A stretch of 64,000 nucleotides of DNA from assembly GCA_024231855.1 (NCBI GenBank), contig JAAEQD010000381.1, forward strand, positions 1-64,000, given 5' to 3'. This DNA is from Candidatus Zixiibacteriota bacterium (GTDB taxonomy: Bacteria > Zixibacteria > MSB-5A5 > UBA10806 > 4484-95). The notes below the pieces were generated by a model. The model did not search any database and was not told where the DNA came from. It saw nothing but the letters and a program-made list of their open reading frames with translations. Positions within the stretch are counted from its first letter, which is position 1, and every line of letters begins with the position of its first letter. The position numbers were made by a program, and so were the translations under genes. Below, piece by piece: positions 13,358 through 21,523 of this stretch.

Positions 13358-13963
13358 ATGAATCTGAATAATCAAAATGACTCTAATCTCGATTCATGCT
13401 GCGGCGGAGCGGATTGCGGCTGTAATACGCCTTCATCGGGAAGCGCAAATGGCAAAGGTTGGAGGACGTTCATCTTTACCGCGGTAATTCTGCTGGCGGT
13501 GGGCGTAACCGGTTATTCTTTGATTTCCAAAAAGGATTCAGCCTCAAGCGGCTGCGCGCCCGGAACCGCGTGCGGTATCGATGGCATCTGCGCTATTCCC
13601 TGCGACACAACAGTTTTAGTCACGGTAATTGATAAAAAGCTCGCCGAGGCCGATTTTATTATGGCGGTTTTCCTGGATACTGATATGGAAATACTACCGG
13701 ACATCGCCAAAAACCTGGAAAGCGTCACATCAAAAATCCAGGCGATGGGCAAACGGGCTTTAACTTTAATAATTCATCCGGGCGATCCCGGATATCAAGA
13801 AGCGGCTTCCAAATACTATATAAATTCGCTTCCCACATTATTGACATTAGGCGAAAATGGCGCCACGGTTCTGACCTGGGATAATATAAGTACCGGAAAT
13901 CTGATGTTAGAGTTCTACAGGAATTGTCCATCAACGCCATCAACAGTCTCTCAATCGAATTGA
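13358..13963 (+). CDS. Cys-rich membrane-anchored thioredoxin-like protein
   Basis: 201 aa. A cytoplasmic-type N-terminus carries a cysteine cluster (DSCCGGADCGCN, residues 12-23). One membrane segment follows (TFIFTAVILLAVGVTGYSLI, about 37-56), then a second cysteine-rich stretch with CAPGTACGIDGICAIPC, and a domain with the strand/helix pattern of a thioredoxin fold (VLVTVIDKK, ALTLIIHPGDPGY, YINSLPTLLTL with the cis-Pro). A normal CxxC active site is not at the usual place. GGAG at 13347-13350 lies 7 nt before this ATG, so it is preferred over the ATG at 13340. First gene of an operon with a CcdA-like protein and hgcAB. Inference: thiol or metal handling for mercury methylation. Confidence 0.7.
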   Translation: MNLNNQNDSNLDSCCGGADCGCNTPSSGSANGKGWRTFIFTAVILLAVGVTGYSLISKKDSASSGCAPGTACGIDGICAIPCDTTVLVTVIDKKLAEADFIMAVFLDTDMEILPDIAKNLESVTSKIQAMGKRALTLIIHPGDPGYQEAASKYYINSLPTLLTLGENGATVLTWDNISTGNLMLEFYRNCPSTPSTVSQSN

Positions 13964-13983
13964 CTTGATACACCGGTGAAAAA

Positions 13984-14679
13984 ATGGAATGGATTAATGA
14001 AATTTTAACAAGCCCGGAATTCGGCCTGGCTATCTTGCCCGCCTCGCTACTTCTGGGAATATTAACCGCTTTCAGTTCTTGCTGCAATATCGGCATAATC
14101 GCCGCGGTAGCCGGTTTTGCCGGTAGTCATGATGAGACGTTTCGCCGCCGCGACGCTGTATTGACCTCGGTGACTTTTTTCCTCGGCACCACTATATCCC
14201 TGGCGTTACTGGGGATGCTGATGGGATATTTCGGTCAGTTGGTTGGGAATAATTTCGGTAAATATGGTATAATTCTAACCGCTTTCGCGGCTATATTTTT
14301 TGGCCTATTCGCGCTCGATTTATTGCCTTTTAAAATTCCATCGATTAACTTACCGGATCGAAAGCGAAAGGCCGGCCTTCTGGCCTCCGCCGGTTTCGGC
14401 CTGGCGGTCGGGGCGGCCAGTATAACATGCACGTTCGCCTGCACAGGCCCGCTTCTGCCGATTATATTGGGCACGGCGGTTGTGGGCGGCCAAGGCGCCT
14501 GGGGAGCCCTGGTTTTAACGATGTTCGGTATCGGCTATAGCCTTCCCCTGGCCGCATTGATGTTTGGCGTGGGCATGGGGCGGACTACGGCTATCGCTCA
14601 AAAAGCCGCCGGTCCGATTCGTAAAGTCGCCGGAGTCGCGTTAATCGGCGTCGGTTTCTGGCTGCTTTTCACTATGTAG
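13984..14679 (+). CDS. CcdA/DsbD-type membrane protein
   Basis: 231 aa with about six membrane segments, starting at about residues 12-30 and ending LIGVGFWLLFTM. It resembles the central domain of DsbD/CcdA, which passes electrons from cytoplasmic thioredoxin across the membrane. Cysteines sit inside membrane segments: SSCCNIG (about 32-38) and TCTFACTGPLLP (about 147-158), near the positions of the redox pair in that family, with extra Cys residues. It lies 20 nt after the thioredoxin-like gene; its stop (14677-14679) overlaps the ribosome site of hgcA. The operon context suggests it supplies reducing power, or moves thiols or metal, for HgcA/HgcB; this is inferred. Confidence 0.75.
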   Translation: MEWINEILTSPEFGLAILPASLLLGILTAFSSCCNIGIIAAVAGFAGSHDETFRRRDAVLTSVTFFLGTTISLALLGMLMGYFGQLVGNNFGKYGIILTAFAAIFFGLFALDLLPFKIPSINLPDRKRKAGLLASAGFGLAVGAASITCTFACTGPLLPIILGTAVVGGQGAWGALVLTMFGIGYSLPLAALMFGVGMGRTTAIAQKAAGPIRKVAGVALIGVGFWLLFTM

Positions 14680-14688
14680 GAGTATTGC

Positions 14689-15789
14689 TTGGGAAGCGAA
14701 AGTAAAAACGGTCAACCTTGTTGCTGCCAATCCGCGACCACATTGCCTAATGAATCATGGGTTGAACGCGCACTGACAACGCCGGCCGGCGAAATCCCGG
14801 TAGTAAAAACATCCCTATCATTTTCCGACCATCTGGGATCGTGGAAAGCCCGATGGGCTATCCAGCGGATGAAGTTCAAGGTTCAGCCGGGTTTATACGC
14901 GGTGGGCAAACCAACGAATGAATCGCCGGTATTCGTATCGGCTAATTATAAGATGAGTTTTGACCGTCTCCGTTCCAACCTCGATAGTATCGATAGCTGG
15001 ATCATGGTACTCGACACCAAAGGCATTAATGTTTGGTGCGCCGCCGGTAAAGGAACATTCGGCACCGATGAAATCGTAAGCCGGATCGAGCAAGTTAAAT
15101 TAGGGGATGTCGTATCGCATCGCAAAATCGTATTGCCTCAACTGGGCGCGCCGGGAGTCAGCGCGCATGAGGTGAAAGATAAAAGCGGCTTCAATGTTAT
15201 CTATGGACCGGTTCGGGCGTGGGATATAAAGGCGTTCCTCGATGCCGGATATAAAGCCACGCCGGAGATGCGAAAAGTCAGTTTTCCATTCAAAGACCGA
15301 ATAGTATTAGTCCCTACCGATCTTATATTGTCATTTAAATACATTATACTGGCAATCGCCGGTTTTCTATTACTATCCGGACTTGGCTCGGAGATTTATT
15401 CATTCGAACGGGTGTCATCTTATGGAATTCCGGCCGCAATCATCCTTTTGATAATTTATTTCGCCGGATCCGCGTTACCGCAGGCGCTTCTCCCCTGGCT
15501 GCCGGGGCGATCGTTTTCCGCTAAAGGCGGCTGGATTGGATTTTTAATAATACTTCTGATGGGCTGGTACGCTTCTTATCATCAGGATTATTTCAGAAAT
15601 GATATCAGCGCGGCGGCCTGGATATTTATAATCCCGGCAATTATCAGTTTTATATCGATGAATTTCACAGGATCATCTACCTACACCTCGCTTTCGGGCG
15701 TGCGCAAGGAGATGAAAGTGGCCGTCCCGATTCAGGTATCGGCGGCGGTTATTGGTTTGGGCTTATGGATTACCGGGCTTTTTATATAG
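14689..15789 (+). CDS. hgcA: Mercury-methylating corrinoid protein HgcA
   Basis: 366 aa. HgcA carries the corrinoid that gives a methyl group to inorganic Hg(II), forming methylmercury. The diagnostic cap-helix motif NVWCAAGK is at residues 114-121 (15028-15051), with Cys117 the expected cobalt ligand. The corrinoid-binding (CdhD-like) domain covers about residues 30-200. Five hydrophobic segments follow from about 215 to the C-terminus (KYIILAIAGFLLLSGLG, IPAAIILLIIYFAGSAL, GWIGFLIILLMGWYA, AWIFIIPAIISFISM, IQVSAAVIGLGLWITGLFI), matching the known membrane anchor. The N-terminus has an unusual CCC (11-13). The start is TTG at 14689, with AGGAG 6 nt upstream. hgcB follows 8 nt later. Confidence 0.96.
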   Translation: MGSESKNGQPCCCQSATTLPNESWVERALTTPAGEIPVVKTSLSFSDHLGSWKARWAIQRMKFKVQPGLYAVGKPTNESPVFVSANYKMSFDRLRSNLDSIDSWIMVLDTKGINVWCAAGKGTFGTDEIVSRIEQVKLGDVVSHRKIVLPQLGAPGVSAHEVKDKSGFNVIYGPVRAWDIKAFLDAGYKATPEMRKVSFPFKDRIVLVPTDLILSFKYIILAIAGFLLLSGLGSEIYSFERVSSYGIPAAIILLIIYFAGSALPQALLPWLPGRSFSAKGGWIGFLIILLMGWYASYHQDYFRNDISAAAWIFIIPAIISFISMNFTGSSTYTSLSGVRKEMKVAVPIQVSAAVIGLGLWITGLFI

Positions 15790-15797
15790 GATAGATT

Positions 15798-16100
15798 ATG
15801 TTTGGCTTGCGCTATTTAAAAGATGTCGTCTCTCTTCAACTCGATGCCGGGAAATGCAACGGCTGCAAGAAGTGCCTACAGGTCTGCCCTCACGAGGTAT
15901 TCGTTGTCGAGGATAAGCTTGCCCGGATAGTCGATCGTGACGCCTGTATGGAATGCGGCGCCTGCGCCCTGAATTGCCCCGAGGGCGCGTTGGCAGTGGA
16001 AGCAGGTGTTGGCTGTGCTTACGCGATTATAGTCGGCTCTCTTAAGGGTATCGAGGCGGATTGCGGCTGTGGTGAAGGGGAGTCGTCGTCCTGTTGTTGA
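15798..16100 (+). CDS. hgcB: Mercury-methylation ferredoxin HgcB
   Basis: 100-aa 2[4Fe-4S] ferredoxin that reduces the HgcA corrinoid. Cluster motifs: Cys20-x2-Cys23-x2-Cys26-x3-Cys30-Pro and Cys50-x2-Cys53-x2-Cys56-x3-Cys60-Pro. It also has the extra Cys73 (GVGCAY) and a C-terminal Cys pair (Cys99-Cys100), both traits known for HgcB and thought to bind or hand over Hg(II). CGCG at 89-92 adds two more thiols. It sits 8 nt after hgcA, with a perfect terminator 27 nt downstream. The adjacency and the full set of cysteines make this an authentic hgcAB pair rather than a general ferredoxin. Confidence 0.95.
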   Translation: MFGLRYLKDVVSLQLDAGKCNGCKKCLQVCPHEVFVVEDKLARIVDRDACMECGACALNCPEGALAVEAGVGCAYAIIVGSLKGIEADCGCGEGESSSCC

Positions 16101-16127
16101 TATTGATTAGTCAAGTAAATTGAAGTG

Positions 16128-16158
16128 CTGTCGGGTGCCCTCACCCGACAGTTTTTTT
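16128..16158 (+). terminator. Intrinsic terminator of the hgc operon
   Basis: A perfect 10-bp stem CTGTCGGGTG / CACCCGACAG with a CCCT loop, followed by seven T. It closes the operon 13358-16100. Confidence 0.95.
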
Positions 16159-16170
16159 ATTCAATAATAG

Positions 16171-16260
16171 TCATCGGGTCAGGGGACCCGACGACACGAA
16201 AAAAGGGCGTATGCGATACGCCCCTACGAATGTGAATCCATCTTCCCGCTTTCGCGGGAA
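16171..16260. repeat. Cluster of three palindromic repeats
   Basis: Three elements in 90 nt. The first (16171-16194) is a TCGGGTC/GACCCGA stem with an AGGG loop, related to 10000-10023. The second (16205-16226) is a GTAG-headed REP in minus orientation, GGGCGTAT-GCG-ATACGCCC followed by CTAC, nearly the same as 9951-9974. The third (16243-16260) is TTCCCGC-TTTC-GCGGGAA followed by TGAC. They lie between the hgc terminator and the convergent PLP-enzyme gene. Confidence 0.7.
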
Positions 16261-16275
16261 TGACATATTTTTTAT

Positions 16276-17556
16276 TTACGCTATCGTCTTCAGCGCCTTG
16301 TCGAGGTCGTTGATCAGGTCATCGGCATCCTCGACACCGACTGAGAGCCTGATCATGCTGTCGGTCATGTCAGTGGCGGCGCAAAGCTCATCGGTCATCT
16401 CGGAGTGAGTCATCCGTCGGGGATGCTCAATCAGGGTTTCGGTGCCGCCCAGGCTGACCGCCAAACGGCAGACATGCACGTTATTGAGAACCTTGAACGC
16501 CTCCTCCTTGCCGCCTTTGATATAGAATGAAAGCAAAGCTCCGGGGCCGGTACATTGTTTCTTGTATATGTCATATTGAGGATCGCCCTTTTTAAGGAGG
16601 CCGGGGTAACGGACCTTTTCCACCTGGGGATGTTTGACCAGGAATTCGGCGATTTTTTGAGCGTTTTCTGAACATCTTTCCATACGGATAGTTATGGTCT
16701 CCAGCGAACGCGACATCAGCCAGCAACAGAATGGATCGGTTGTAGCGCCGATTACCGAGCGGAAGGATTTGATTACCTGAATATCAGCCTTCGAACCAAG
16801 CACGAAACCGCCGATCAAGTCGGAATGGCCGCCGATGAATTTAGTGGCCGAGTAGATACACAAATCAATTCCCTTGTCGCAGAACTTCTGATAAACCGGA
16901 CCGAGAAAAGTATTGTCAACGGCTACGAGGATTTTCTTTTCAGGCGTTGAGTATTTTTTTGCCAGCTTGACGATCCCCTCAACATCAGTATGGACGATAG
17001 TGGGATTAGTCGGAGTTTCGATGAAAATCATCTTAACTGAGCCTTTGTGCTTTTTCAGTAGCTCTTCGTATTGATCCAGTTCGGGGGAGTGTACCGCGTG
17101 GGAATGAATATCGAACTTGGTCAGTATCGCGTCGAACATATGTTCGGTTCCGCCATAGACCGGTGCCGAATAGATTATTTGATCGCCGGGATGCAGAAGG
17201 GCCAGGATAGAAGTCGAGATCGCCGACAAGCCGGATGGCAGCACGGCGGCGGCCTGAGCGCCGGGATGCATGACTACCATCTTATCCTCGACTATTTCCA
17301 TATTCGGATTATTCAGTCGAGAGTAAATAAGCCCCGGGGATTCGCCATCAGTTCGCTCTTCCGGGTGAGTAGCCAGACGGAAAAACTTTTCGCCGTCTTC
17401 GGCGGTTTTAAACATGAAAGTTGAAGTCGTAAAGATCGGCTGTTTGGCCGACATCTCGGAAAAGGCGGGATCATACCCGGCCGAGATTACACTGGTTTCC
17501 GGTTTGCATTCGGGATGAGGGTTTTTCCACCACTCCTTTTTATTATGTTCAGACAT
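16276..17556 (-). CDS. Trans-sulfuration PLP enzyme (cystathionine gamma-synthase/lyase family)
   Basis: 426 aa, fold-type I Cys/Met metabolism enzyme. Family marks: the YSRLNNPN loop near residue 79, LPSGLSAISTSILALL, the VDNTFLGPVYQ substrate region, and the PLP lysine in YSATKFIGGHSDLIGG. The residue after the PVYGG tyrosine is Gly rather than the Cys typical of methionine gamma-lyase, which favours cystathionine gamma-synthase, gamma-lyase or O-acylhomoserine sulfhydrylase activity. The reaction cannot be fixed from sequence. AAGGAG lies just upstream of the ATG, and a promoter is at 17591-17619. It is convergent with the hgc operon, so the two are separate units, though both touch sulfur chemistry. 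Confidence 0.88.
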   Translation of the reverse strand: MSEHNKKEWWKNPHPECKPETSVISAGYDPAFSEMSAKQPIFTTSTFMFKTAEDGEKFFRLATHPEERTDGESPGLIYSRLNNPNMEIVEDKMVVMHPGAQAAAVLPSGLSAISTSILALLHPGDQIIYSAPVYGGTEHMFDAILTKFDIHSHAVHSPELDQYEELLKKHKGSVKMIFIETPTNPTIVHTDVEGIVKLAKKYSTPEKKILVAVDNTFLGPVYQKFCDKGIDLCIYSATKFIGGHSDLIGGFVLGSKADIQVIKSFRSVIGATTDPFCCWLMSRSLETITIRMERCSENAQKIAEFLVKHPQVEKVRYPGLLKKGDPQYDIYKKQCTGPGALLSFYIKGGKEEAFKVLNNVHVCRLAVSLGGTETLIEHPRRMTHSEMTDELCAATDMTDSMIRLSVGVEDADDLINDLDKALKTIA

Positions 17557-17590
17557 TGAAAATCTCCTTTGCTATTTTCTCATCGATATC

Positions 17591-17619
17591 AGTATACTAT
17601 TTTAACAAGAGCTAAGCAA
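17591..17619 (-). promoter_or_regulatory. Promoter of the PLP-enzyme gene
   Basis: On the minus strand TTGCTT (17619-17614), a 17-nt spacer and TATACT (17596-17591), about 35 nt before the ATG. The rest of the 323-nt intergenic region 17557-17879 shows no gene; it also carries the plus-strand leader of the next gene, with its CAGGAG ribosome site at 17868-17873. Confidence 0.55.
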
Positions 17620-17879
17620 TCAATAAGCGTGGTTTTTCGCGATTGGGAGCTAATTTACTGAATAGCTTTAAGTTGTTGGAAAAACATCGATAATAATAAA
17701 TCATACTGCAAAAAATATCTTTCAGTATTAAAAGTGTTAATTTTTAGTCTATGTTAGGGGAATCGATTTAAACAGCGAATATAACACCGGCAAGGGATCG
17801 AATTAAGCGATTAAACTTGAAAGCGGGTCAAATGAATATCAGCTAATGATTTGATAACTCTGTAAAACAGGAGAATAAA

Positions 17880-18812
17880 ATGTTAGATTATCGGATTTCC
17901 GTTATAATTCCCTGTTATAATGAGGAAAAAGTTATTGGCGAGACCTATAAGAGAGTTAAAAAAGCTCTAACAAATGCCGGTTATGTTAACTTTGAGATTT
18001 TGTTTGTCAACGATGGCAGTTTTGATCGAACCCTGAACATATTGAAACATATTGCCGAATCCGACAAACGAGTAAAAGTAGTCAGTTTTTCGAGAAATTT
18101 TGGCCATGAAGCGGCAACCTCGGCGGGCATAAATAATTGCGGAGGTGAACTGGCATTCATAATCGACGCCGATTTGCAGGACCCACCCGAGTTATTTCCG
18201 AAGATGATTAAAACTTATAATGAAAAAAAATGCAATGTAGTATATGGCGTAAGAAAACATCGCCAGAAGGAAACTATTATCAAGAAATTCACATCGATTT
18301 TGTTTTACCGGCTATTCAATTATTTATCAGACTCGAAGTCCCCGCCGGATACCGGCGATTTTCGGTTAATGGATAGGGCGGTGATAGAATCCTACAAGAG
18401 ATTCGGCGAAAAAAACAAATACGTAAGAGGAATAATAAGTTGGATCGGTTTCAAGCAGGTGCCGTTTTTTTATGAAAGAGAACCCAGATTATCCGGCACG
18501 ACTAAATACAGTTATCGAAAACTAATCGCTTTAGCTTTTAACGCGATTTTTTATTTCAGTAAGAAACCGCTTCGTATCGCGACAAGCTTAGGTTTTCTAA
18601 GCGTAATGATAGGACTGGCTTTGTCGCTATACGTCTATGTGGGAAGGTTTTACAATCCCGTTCCAGGATGGGCTTCAACATTGCTGATAATAATATTTTT
18701 CGGAGGAGTTCAATTATTGACTATCGGCATTCTCGGACAATATACCGGAAATATTCTTGATGAGGTTAAAAACAGACCTGAGTATATAATAGATGAAGAA
18801 ATAAATTTCTAA
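17880..18812 (+). CDS. Family 2 glycosyltransferase, polyprenyl-phosphate type
   Basis: 310 aa. GT-A domain: ISVIIPCYNEEKVI (nucleotide-binding start), FEILFVNDGSFDRT, DADLQDPPELFPKMI (DxD region) and DTGDFRLMDRAVI. Two hydrophobic segments close the protein (ATSLGFLSVMIGLALSLYVYVG and TLLIIIFFGGVQLLTIGILGQYTG), as in GtrB/ArnC/DPM-type enzymes that load a sugar on undecaprenyl phosphate at the cytoplasmic face. The two GT39-like membrane proteins on the opposite strand nearby could use such a lipid-linked sugar as donor; this is inferred. CAGGAG precedes the ATG by 6 nt. Confidence 0.88.
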   Translation: MLDYRISVIIPCYNEEKVIGETYKRVKKALTNAGYVNFEILFVNDGSFDRTLNILKHIAESDKRVKVVSFSRNFGHEAATSAGINNCGGELAFIIDADLQDPPELFPKMIKTYNEKKCNVVYGVRKHRQKETIIKKFTSILFYRLFNYLSDSKSPPDTGDFRLMDRAVIESYKRFGEKNKYVRGIISWIGFKQVPFFYEREPRLSGTTKYSYRKLIALAFNAIFYFSKKPLRIATSLGFLSVMIGLALSLYVYVGRFYNPVPGWASTLLIIIFFGGVQLLTIGILGQYTGNILDEVKNRPEYIIDEEINF

Positions 18813-18891
18813 TCGAAACCATATCGCCGGAAAAATATAATTGAAGCTTAATTTAAGTAATTGATTTCAGTCTGCTTCGGATTAAACTCAT

Positions 18892-20157
18892 TCATTCGCT
18901 TCTGCCAAGGCTGTAATACTCTTTAATTTTTGATATAAGTCCGGAAATAGGAAGAGAAGATAAGATCAATAACACTAAAATCATAGTTAATCTATACCTT
19001 GGCAATATAATTATCGGGGTATAGAAGCTGAAAGCCAGAAATGGCGCGACCAGGAAGACGCTATCAAGCCTGCCCTTTATTTTTAAAATCATGGCGCCCC
19101 AGATACCGAAAAATAAAACAAAGAGGTAGCCGCCGAGATAGACAACATTTTTGGTCAACGGGTGCGTCGGATCGAGGGTCATGAAATACAACATTCTCTT
19201 TAAGGTCAAACCAATGTATCTTGACGGATCATGTTTGATAAACTTGATTGCCTCGTCGAAATAAAAAGCATCAAGCTCAATTTCTATCCGTGGTCTGTTC
19301 TTATCCAGATATTCAAGATACTCGGGAGGAAGCTCGGATTCGCTTTCCTTGCCCGAGTGTAATCTGCCGGTTCCCGATCCCCAGGGATGGTTTCCCCGCC
19401 AGAGGTTGTAGCCCAAATTCGAGGTGAACAACATCGGCTTTTTCATTACGATTAAATTTCTGAGATTCCAGGGAAATGTAATCAAGAGAAATCCCATGCC
19501 GCACACCATAAGAGCCATCAGGTGGGCCTTGCGATTTTTCTTAGCGAGCAACAGGCTGATAAAAAAAGCCAGAGTCAATAATGAGGCGGTTGTTTTTATC
19601 AGGGTGGCGAATCCCAGGATCACTCCCAGCCAGAAGAATTGCCAATATTGCGATTTTAGGCCGAGATTCGATTTGTATTTCAAAAATAGATATATCCCCA
19701 ATATTACCAGGGGAACGAATAACGGTTCGGAGATCAGCTTGGTTGGAGTAATGGCCACTTCCGGGAAAAACGCGTACGAGCCGGCGGCAATTATGCCGGC
19801 TCTTCTTCCGCCCAGATGCTTTCCCAGGTAGAAGCCGGGGATAACGCCCAAGGCGTTGAGAAACGATTGAGCGATATAAATAAGCCGAAATGGATCATTG
19901 AAAAGATACATAAAAATAACCAGAAAAAAAGTGTAAACAGGCGGCAACAAGGCGGTGGGCTGAGGAGGAATAGTATGAAGCCAATCCCACCAGTAACCCT
20001 GGCCGTTCAAAATATAACAGGCGATTTGGTAATTTTCGAAATGGGGACCTCGGTCCCAGGAGAAATAATACACAATCGCGATTCTATAAATTAAAGCGGC
20101 AATATAAATTACTGATAATACTACCCAATCCTTTCGGCGAACTTTTAAAATTCTCAT
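18892..20157 (-). CDS. GT39/ArnT-like membrane glycosyltransferase, copy A
   Basis: 421 aa with about ten membrane segments. Following VLSVIYIAALIYRIAIVYYF, the first periplasmic loop holds WDRGPHFENYQIA; the catalytic acidic residues of GT-C enzymes occur in such a loop. A conserved periplasmic block NLGYNLWRGNHPWGSGTGRLH is shared with the next gene. The frame opens at 20190, but GCGGAGG lies 10 nt before the ATG at 20157, giving MRILKVRRKDW and the same length as its paralogue. It probably transfers a sugar from a polyprenyl-phosphate donor to a surface glycan, lipid A or protein. The acceptor is unknown. Tandem with copy B (20237-21502). Confidence 0.82.
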   Translation of the reverse strand: MRILKVRRKDWVVLSVIYIAALIYRIAIVYYFSWDRGPHFENYQIACYILNGQGYWWDWLHTIPPQPTALLPPVYTFFLVIFMYLFNDPFRLIYIAQSFLNALGVIPGFYLGKHLGGRRAGIIAAGSYAFFPEVAITPTKLISEPLFVPLVILGIYLFLKYKSNLGLKSQYWQFFWLGVILGFATLIKTTASLLTLAFFISLLLAKKNRKAHLMALMVCGMGFLLITFPWNLRNLIVMKKPMLFTSNLGYNLWRGNHPWGSGTGRLHSGKESESELPPEYLEYLDKNRPRIEIELDAFYFDEAIKFIKHDPSRYIGLTLKRMLYFMTLDPTHPLTKNVVYLGGYLFVLFFGIWGAMILKIKGRLDSVFLVAPFLAFSFYTPIIILPRYRLTMILVLLILSSLPISGLISKIKEYYSLGRSE

Positions 20158-20236
20158 GGGCTGCATACCTCCGCAGAATTTAGCGATCAATAAAAAGTAT
20201 CTACTTAAGGAAAAGGGTTAACAATTAGAGAGGAAT

Positions 20237-21502
20237 TTAATACTTATCGATATCCCATTTGGAATACCAATTCAGCCTGGACATTATCAGGGCAATCGAA
20301 ACCGAGGCCAAGCTAACCAAAAACCAAACCAGGATCACTCGATAACGCGGTAAAACCATAACCGGGGCGTATAATATAAGATGCAATAAAGGGACAGCGA
20401 TAAAAAGCATATCGAAACGTTTTTGCCTTTTTAATAAGATTGCCCCCCAGAGACCGAATATTACGGCAAAAACATATCCCCCGAGATAAGTCCAATTTCT
20501 GGCGAGGGGATGTGTAGGATCATAAGTGATAAAATACAATGACCTTTTAAGCGATAACATGATGAAATTCCCGGGGTCCTGTTTGATAAATCTCAAGGCT
20601 TCATCAGTAAAAAACCTATCGATTTCAATCTCTGCCTCCGGCTGGTTCCGATTGATGTAGTCGAAATATTCATCATCGGGCATTACCTCACGCGTATCGC
20701 CGGGATGAAGACGTCCGGTGCCTGAGGCACCCGGGTAATTTCCCCGCCAGAGATTATAACCGTAGGTCGTTCTGAATACCGGTTGACCCAACACGATAGT
20801 ATTTCTAATAATCCAGGGTGATATCGCGATCAGGAAACCGAGACTGAGAAACAACAATCCCCGTCTTACCGGCATCTTCTTGAGTCCGCACGGCAACAAT
20901 CCCAAAAAGCATCCCAAGAATAAAAATACCAGGCTGCCTTTCATCAAAGATAGAAAACCGATAAAAACTCCCAACCAGAAAAAGCTACGGTATTGCGGTC
21001 GATTCGCGATGCCGGATTTTATTTTAAGATATAGATAGACCGTCAGGATTACCGGTCCGACAATAATCGCCTCGGGTACCATCCTGGTAGGCATAAAGGC
21101 GATTTCCGGAAACATGGCATACAGGCCGGCGGCGACCAGTCCTATTTTCTTGCCGCCCCAATGTTTGCCCAATAAAAAAAAGGCATAGACGCCCAGCGCG
21201 TTAAGCAGAACCTGGGCAAAATATATCCAGCGTGCCGGGTCATTTGTTAAAGCGATAAAGAAAGCCAAAAAATAAGAATAAAGCGGAACGAAAGCGGCCG
21301 AAGGCTGAGGCGAAACGGACCCGAACCAATCCCACCAATGGCCGTAGCCGGCGACAATGTACCGGGCAATCTCGACATACTCATAATGCGGCCCCGTATC
21401 CCAGGCCCAAAAATAGAATATAGCGAATCTTAGGGCCAGGGCCAGACAGAAAATATACCCCAGGATGATTCGATAGTCGTGATAATTCTTTATGAACTTC
21501 AT
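20237..21502 (-). CDS. GT39/ArnT-like membrane glycosyltransferase, copy B
   Basis: 421 aa, clearly paralogous to 18892-20157: same length, same segment order, and matching blocks such as DTGPHYEYVEIARYI, GHWWDWFGSVSPQPSAA, FFLLGKHWGGKKIGL, AMFPEIAFMPTRM and GYNLWRGNYPGASGTGRLH. About ten membrane helices. The invariant WDxGPH/FENY-type loop and the GYNLWRGN block are probably catalytic or donor-binding regions. It lies 79 nt upstream of copy A on the same strand and 21 nt downstream of the Wzi-like gene, so the three probably form one operon for surface-polysaccharide decoration. Donor and acceptor are unknown. Confidence 0.82.
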   Translation of the reverse strand: MKFIKNYHDYRIILGYIFCLALALRFAIFYFWAWDTGPHYEYVEIARYIVAGYGHWWDWFGSVSPQPSAAFVPLYSYFLAFFIALTNDPARWIYFAQVLLNALGVYAFFLLGKHWGGKKIGLVAAGLYAMFPEIAFMPTRMVPEAIIVGPVILTVYLYLKIKSGIANRPQYRSFFWLGVFIGFLSLMKGSLVFLFLGCFLGLLPCGLKKMPVRRGLLFLSLGFLIAISPWIIRNTIVLGQPVFRTTYGYNLWRGNYPGASGTGRLHPGDTREVMPDDEYFDYINRNQPEAEIEIDRFFTDEALRFIKQDPGNFIMLSLKRSLYFITYDPTHPLARNWTYLGGYVFAVIFGLWGAILLKRQKRFDMLFIAVPLLHLILYAPVMVLPRYRVILVWFLVSLASVSIALIMSRLNWYSKWDIDKY

Positions 21503-21523
21503 AACTCCAAAAAAGCAAGCTTA

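Noticed and set aside
14689-15789. Acetyl-CoA synthase corrinoid subunit (CdhD) instead of HgcA
   Set aside because: The NVWCAAGK cap motif, five membrane segments and adjacent HgcB are specific to HgcA.
16276-17556. Methionine gamma-lyase as the specific name
   Set aside because: The active-site Cys typical of that enzyme is Gly here, so only the family is given.
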